Of a DNA stretch of 62,883 bases, positions 61,299-62,883 are shown one piece after another (position 1 is the first letter of the stretch; each line of letters starts with the position of its first letter). Position numbers and translations under genes: made by a program. Source of the stretch: Streptomyces silvae (GTDB lineage: Bacteria > Actinomycetota > Actinomycetes > Streptomycetales > Streptomycetaceae); the NCBI RefSeq assembly GCF_016745505.1, contig NZ_JAERUC010000168.1, positions 1-62,883 on the forward strand. The letters run 5' to 3'. The notes under the pieces are model-generated. The model saw only the letters and a program-made list of their open reading frames with translations. It made no database searches and had not been told where the DNA came from.

Positions 61299-61841
61299 TC
61301 ACCCCTGCGGGTCTCCCGTGGCCCGCAGGTCCGCCATGCGCCCCCGCAGCGCCTCGACGGCGACCCCGGCCCGCTCCAGCACCTCGACCGCGCGGCATCG
61401 CGGGTCCGCGACCAGCGCCGCCAGCAGATCGAGGCCGTCGGCGTGGAGTTCCCCGCGCCGGAGCGCACGACGCAGGGCACGGTCCATGGCCGCCTCCGCC
61501 GAGGGCGACCACCCTTCGCCCGCAGGTTCCCGTACGGCCGGGAACGCTCCCGAATCCTCCTGGGTCCCCTGCCATCGGAGGCCGTATCCGATGCTGCGCT
61601 GCACGAGGTATCCGAGGACCCTGGCCAGCTGCGGCCCGCCGTCGAAGGCGTCCCGGACCTCGGGGTCGGACTCCACGAGGGAGTGCAGGAGGTGGGCCGT
61701 GTCGACATGACGGTCACCGTCACGCACCGCGCGCCTGCGCGCACCGGTCACCACGGCGGTCATCGCGGGACTCGGCCCGGCACCGGCCCACGGGTGGTTC
61801 GGCGCGGCTTGTTCGGGGGTCTCTGACGTCCGGATGTGCAC
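61299..61841 (-). CDS. Clp N-terminal domain protein
   Basis: A 180-residue protein with one Clp_N repeat pair and no ATPase domain. SPAMTAVVTGARRRAVRDGD, HVDTAHLLHSLVESDPEVRD and ELHADGLDLLAALVADPRCR are the helices of the double repeat. Free-standing Clp_N proteins may act as adaptors for ClpC/ClpB or bind substrates. Start is GTG 61841; ATG 61763 is possible but would leave the first helix short. Confidence 0.85.
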   Translation of the reverse strand: MHIRTSETPEQAAPNHPWAGAGPSPAMTAVVTGARRRAVRDGDRHVDTAHLLHSLVESDPEVRDAFDGGPQLARVLGYLVQRSIGYGLRWQGTQEDSGAFPAVREPAGEGWSPSAEAAMDRALRRALRRGELHADGLDLLAALVADPRCRAVEVLERAGVAVEALRGRMADLRATGDPQG

Positions 61842-62019
61842 CTCTCCACCCCATCAGTCCCGGAAAGCGAAAACATCCCCGGTGCGGCCCATCCGCCATC
61901 CCGCGAAAGGCGGGGACCACCGGGGCACCCCTCATCCCTGGGGATGACGTCGGACCCTGACGTACGGCACGGCGGAGGCCGCCGCGGTGCACACCCGGGG
62001 GCGTACACCCGGGGAAAGA

Positions 62020-62046
62020 AGAAGGGCCCCACGAGGGGGCCCTTCT
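62020..62046 (-). terminator. Terminator after the PadR gene
   Basis: AGAAGGGCCCC and GGGGCCCTTCT pair perfectly over 11 bp around a five-base loop, 46-73 bases past the PadR stop on the same strand. Between it and the gene lies a pair of 22-base direct repeats (CTGTGCGTACGGCACGGG-like). Confidence 0.8.
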
Positions 62047-62092
62047 CCGCCTGTGCGTACGGCACGGGCTCGGCCTGTGCGTACGACACGGG

Positions 62093-62692
62093 TCAGTCCT
62101 CGTCGGCGAGGATCAGGTACAGCTTCTTACGGGCGTCGTTGATCACCGTGAGGGCCTTCTGCCGCTGGTCGGCCGAGCCGGTCTTCCAGACCTGGCCGAA
62201 CGCCTCCATCAGACCGAAGCCGGCCTGCCGGATCTCGTTCACGCCCTCCCAGTCGACGCCGCGTCCCGCTTCCTCCCAGGGGGCCTCGGGGCCGGACTCG
62301 GCCTCGCCGCGCCCCAGGTCGGTGAGGGTGAAGAGCTTCTTGCCCCCCTCGCTGGCGCTGGTGATCAGACCCTCGTCCTCCAGCAGCTGGAGGGTGGGGT
62401 ACACCGAGCCCGGGCTGGGCTTCCAGGCCCCTCCGCTGCGCTCGCCGATCTCCTGGATCATCTCGTAGCCGTGCATCGGGCGGTCCTTGAGCAGCGCGAG
62501 GATGGACGCGCGTACGTCGCCCCGCCTGGCCCTTCCCCGGCCGCCTCCCCGGCCGCCGCGTCCGCCTCCGAAGGGTCCGCCGCCGAAGGGCGGTCCGAAC
62601 GGGCCGAACGCGGCACGGCCGCCTCCGAAGTCTCCCCTGCCGGCGCCTCGGCGCCCGGGGCCGTATCCGTGGTCGTCTCCATGTGAACGCAT
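62093..62692 (-). CDS. PadR family transcriptional regulator
   Basis: A 199-residue PadR regulator. Its N-terminal ~60 residues are a low-complexity Gly/Arg/Phe-rich tail (GGGPFGGGRGGRGGGRG). The winged helix follows (VRASILALLKDRPMHGYEMI, SPGSVYPTLQLLEDEGLITS), then a C-terminal dimerisation helix. Such proteins often respond to drugs or envelope stress. ATG 62692 has GAGGAG eight bases upstream. Palindromic ATATCG sequences in the leader suggest autoregulation. No clear target gene is in the window. Confidence 0.92.
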   Translation of the reverse strand: MRSHGDDHGYGPGRRGAGRGDFGGGRAAFGPFGPPFGGGPFGGGRGGRGGGRGRARRGDVRASILALLKDRPMHGYEMIQEIGERSGGAWKPSPGSVYPTLQLLEDEGLITSASEGGKKLFTLTDLGRGEAESGPEAPWEEAGRGVDWEGVNEIRQAGFGLMEAFGQVWKTGSADQRQKALTVINDARKKLYLILADED

Positions 62693-62754
62693 GACTGCGC
62701 TCCTCTCTTCATCGTGGTTACGCGACTCTTCTTCGAACGGTCGCGATGCCTCAA

Positions 62755-62776
62755 CGATATATCGGAAGCTATCGGC
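62755..62776. promoter_or_regulatory. PadR operator-like sequence
   Basis: CGATATATCG is a perfect 10-bp palindrome, followed by a second TATCGG at ten-base spacing. It lies 63-84 bases upstream of the PadR start. PadR proteins often bind ATAT-containing palindromes; assignment is inference. Confidence 0.55.
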
Positions 62777-62782
62777 TGGCAA

Positions 62783-62883
62783 GGTCCAAGGTGAGCGTGC
62801 ACATGAAGGGCCACCCGCCGTCGGGCCCGCAGCGCGGTGGCTTAGAGGGTGTTTACGCCTCTTTTGATGCGGTTTAAGGTGCT
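62783..62883. other. Window end: no gene recognised, GC drop
   Basis: No open frame with recognisable product is seen. The last ~45 bases fall sharply in GC and contain AGAGG-N9-CCTCT-TTT, a small hairpin with a T-run. This could be a terminator of a gene to the right or the edge of an insertion sequence. Confidence 0.35.

Overview
This 62.9 kb window has the composition and gene content of a Streptomyces chromosome. GC is very high, codons end almost always in G or C, GTG and TTG starts are common, and the gene families (divergent EF-Tu, Scr1/DUF397 regulators, DUF574 methyltransferase, GlnR-type sites) are typical of the genus. I found no rRNA, no convincing tRNA and no CRISPR. About 55 intact genes and four broken ones are supported, mostly housekeeping, transport and small regulator-target pairs.

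Layout. 0-13 kb: an ATP-grasp protein, a rhodanese/AsnC divergent pair, the sbcDC DNA-repair nuclease, small conserved enzymes, an XRE-cupin regulator with a divergent EamA exporter, and two left-handed beta-helix proteins. 13-22 kb: DedA, a thioesterase, an MFS exporter, a spermidine-synthase-like protein, a patatin, the divergent EF-Tu (tuf3 type), an AlkD-like protein and uppP. 22-24 kb: a lower-GC YdcF gene whose end coincides with the break point of a truncated aminoglycoside-phosphotransferase-like gene. 24-40 kb: an F420-type oxidoreductase, a 1392-residue fused assimilatory nitrate reductase with a GlnR-like site, a universal stress protein, lnt, a flavin monooxygenase/TetR divergent pair with a duplicated operator, ung, an oligopeptide-type binding lipoprotein and two tandem short-chain dehydrogenases.

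41-46 kb: a DUF3037/HipA-like kinase pair, the tail of a tyrosine integrase, and a decayed 2-aminoethylphosphonate ABC operon. That operon has a frameshifted GntR regulator, no ATPase gene and a permease missing its N-terminus. 46-50 kb: a regulator island with a degenerate resolvase-like protein, an HATPase, a Scr1-type XRE protein, a DUF397 partner and a DUF574 methyltransferase. 50-63 kb: LysR/SDR, a secreted subtilase, a cytochrome P450, a Rieske lipoprotein, LysR/EamA, MocR/PNPOx, two more EamA exporters, a Clp-N protein and a PadR regulator.

How it works together. The strongest themes are regulator-target pairs with visible operators (TetR, LysR, MocR and AsnC sites) and drug/metabolite exporters (four DMT, one MFS). 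Nitrogen and phosphonate uptake is also represented, with the phosphonate system apparently decaying. Three degenerate arrays of 15-bp repeats (before sbcD, after the AAC(3)-like gene, and across the TetR start) form a dispersed minisatellite family. Together with the octamer triplication in the phosphonate regulator they are the most unusual sequence features here.
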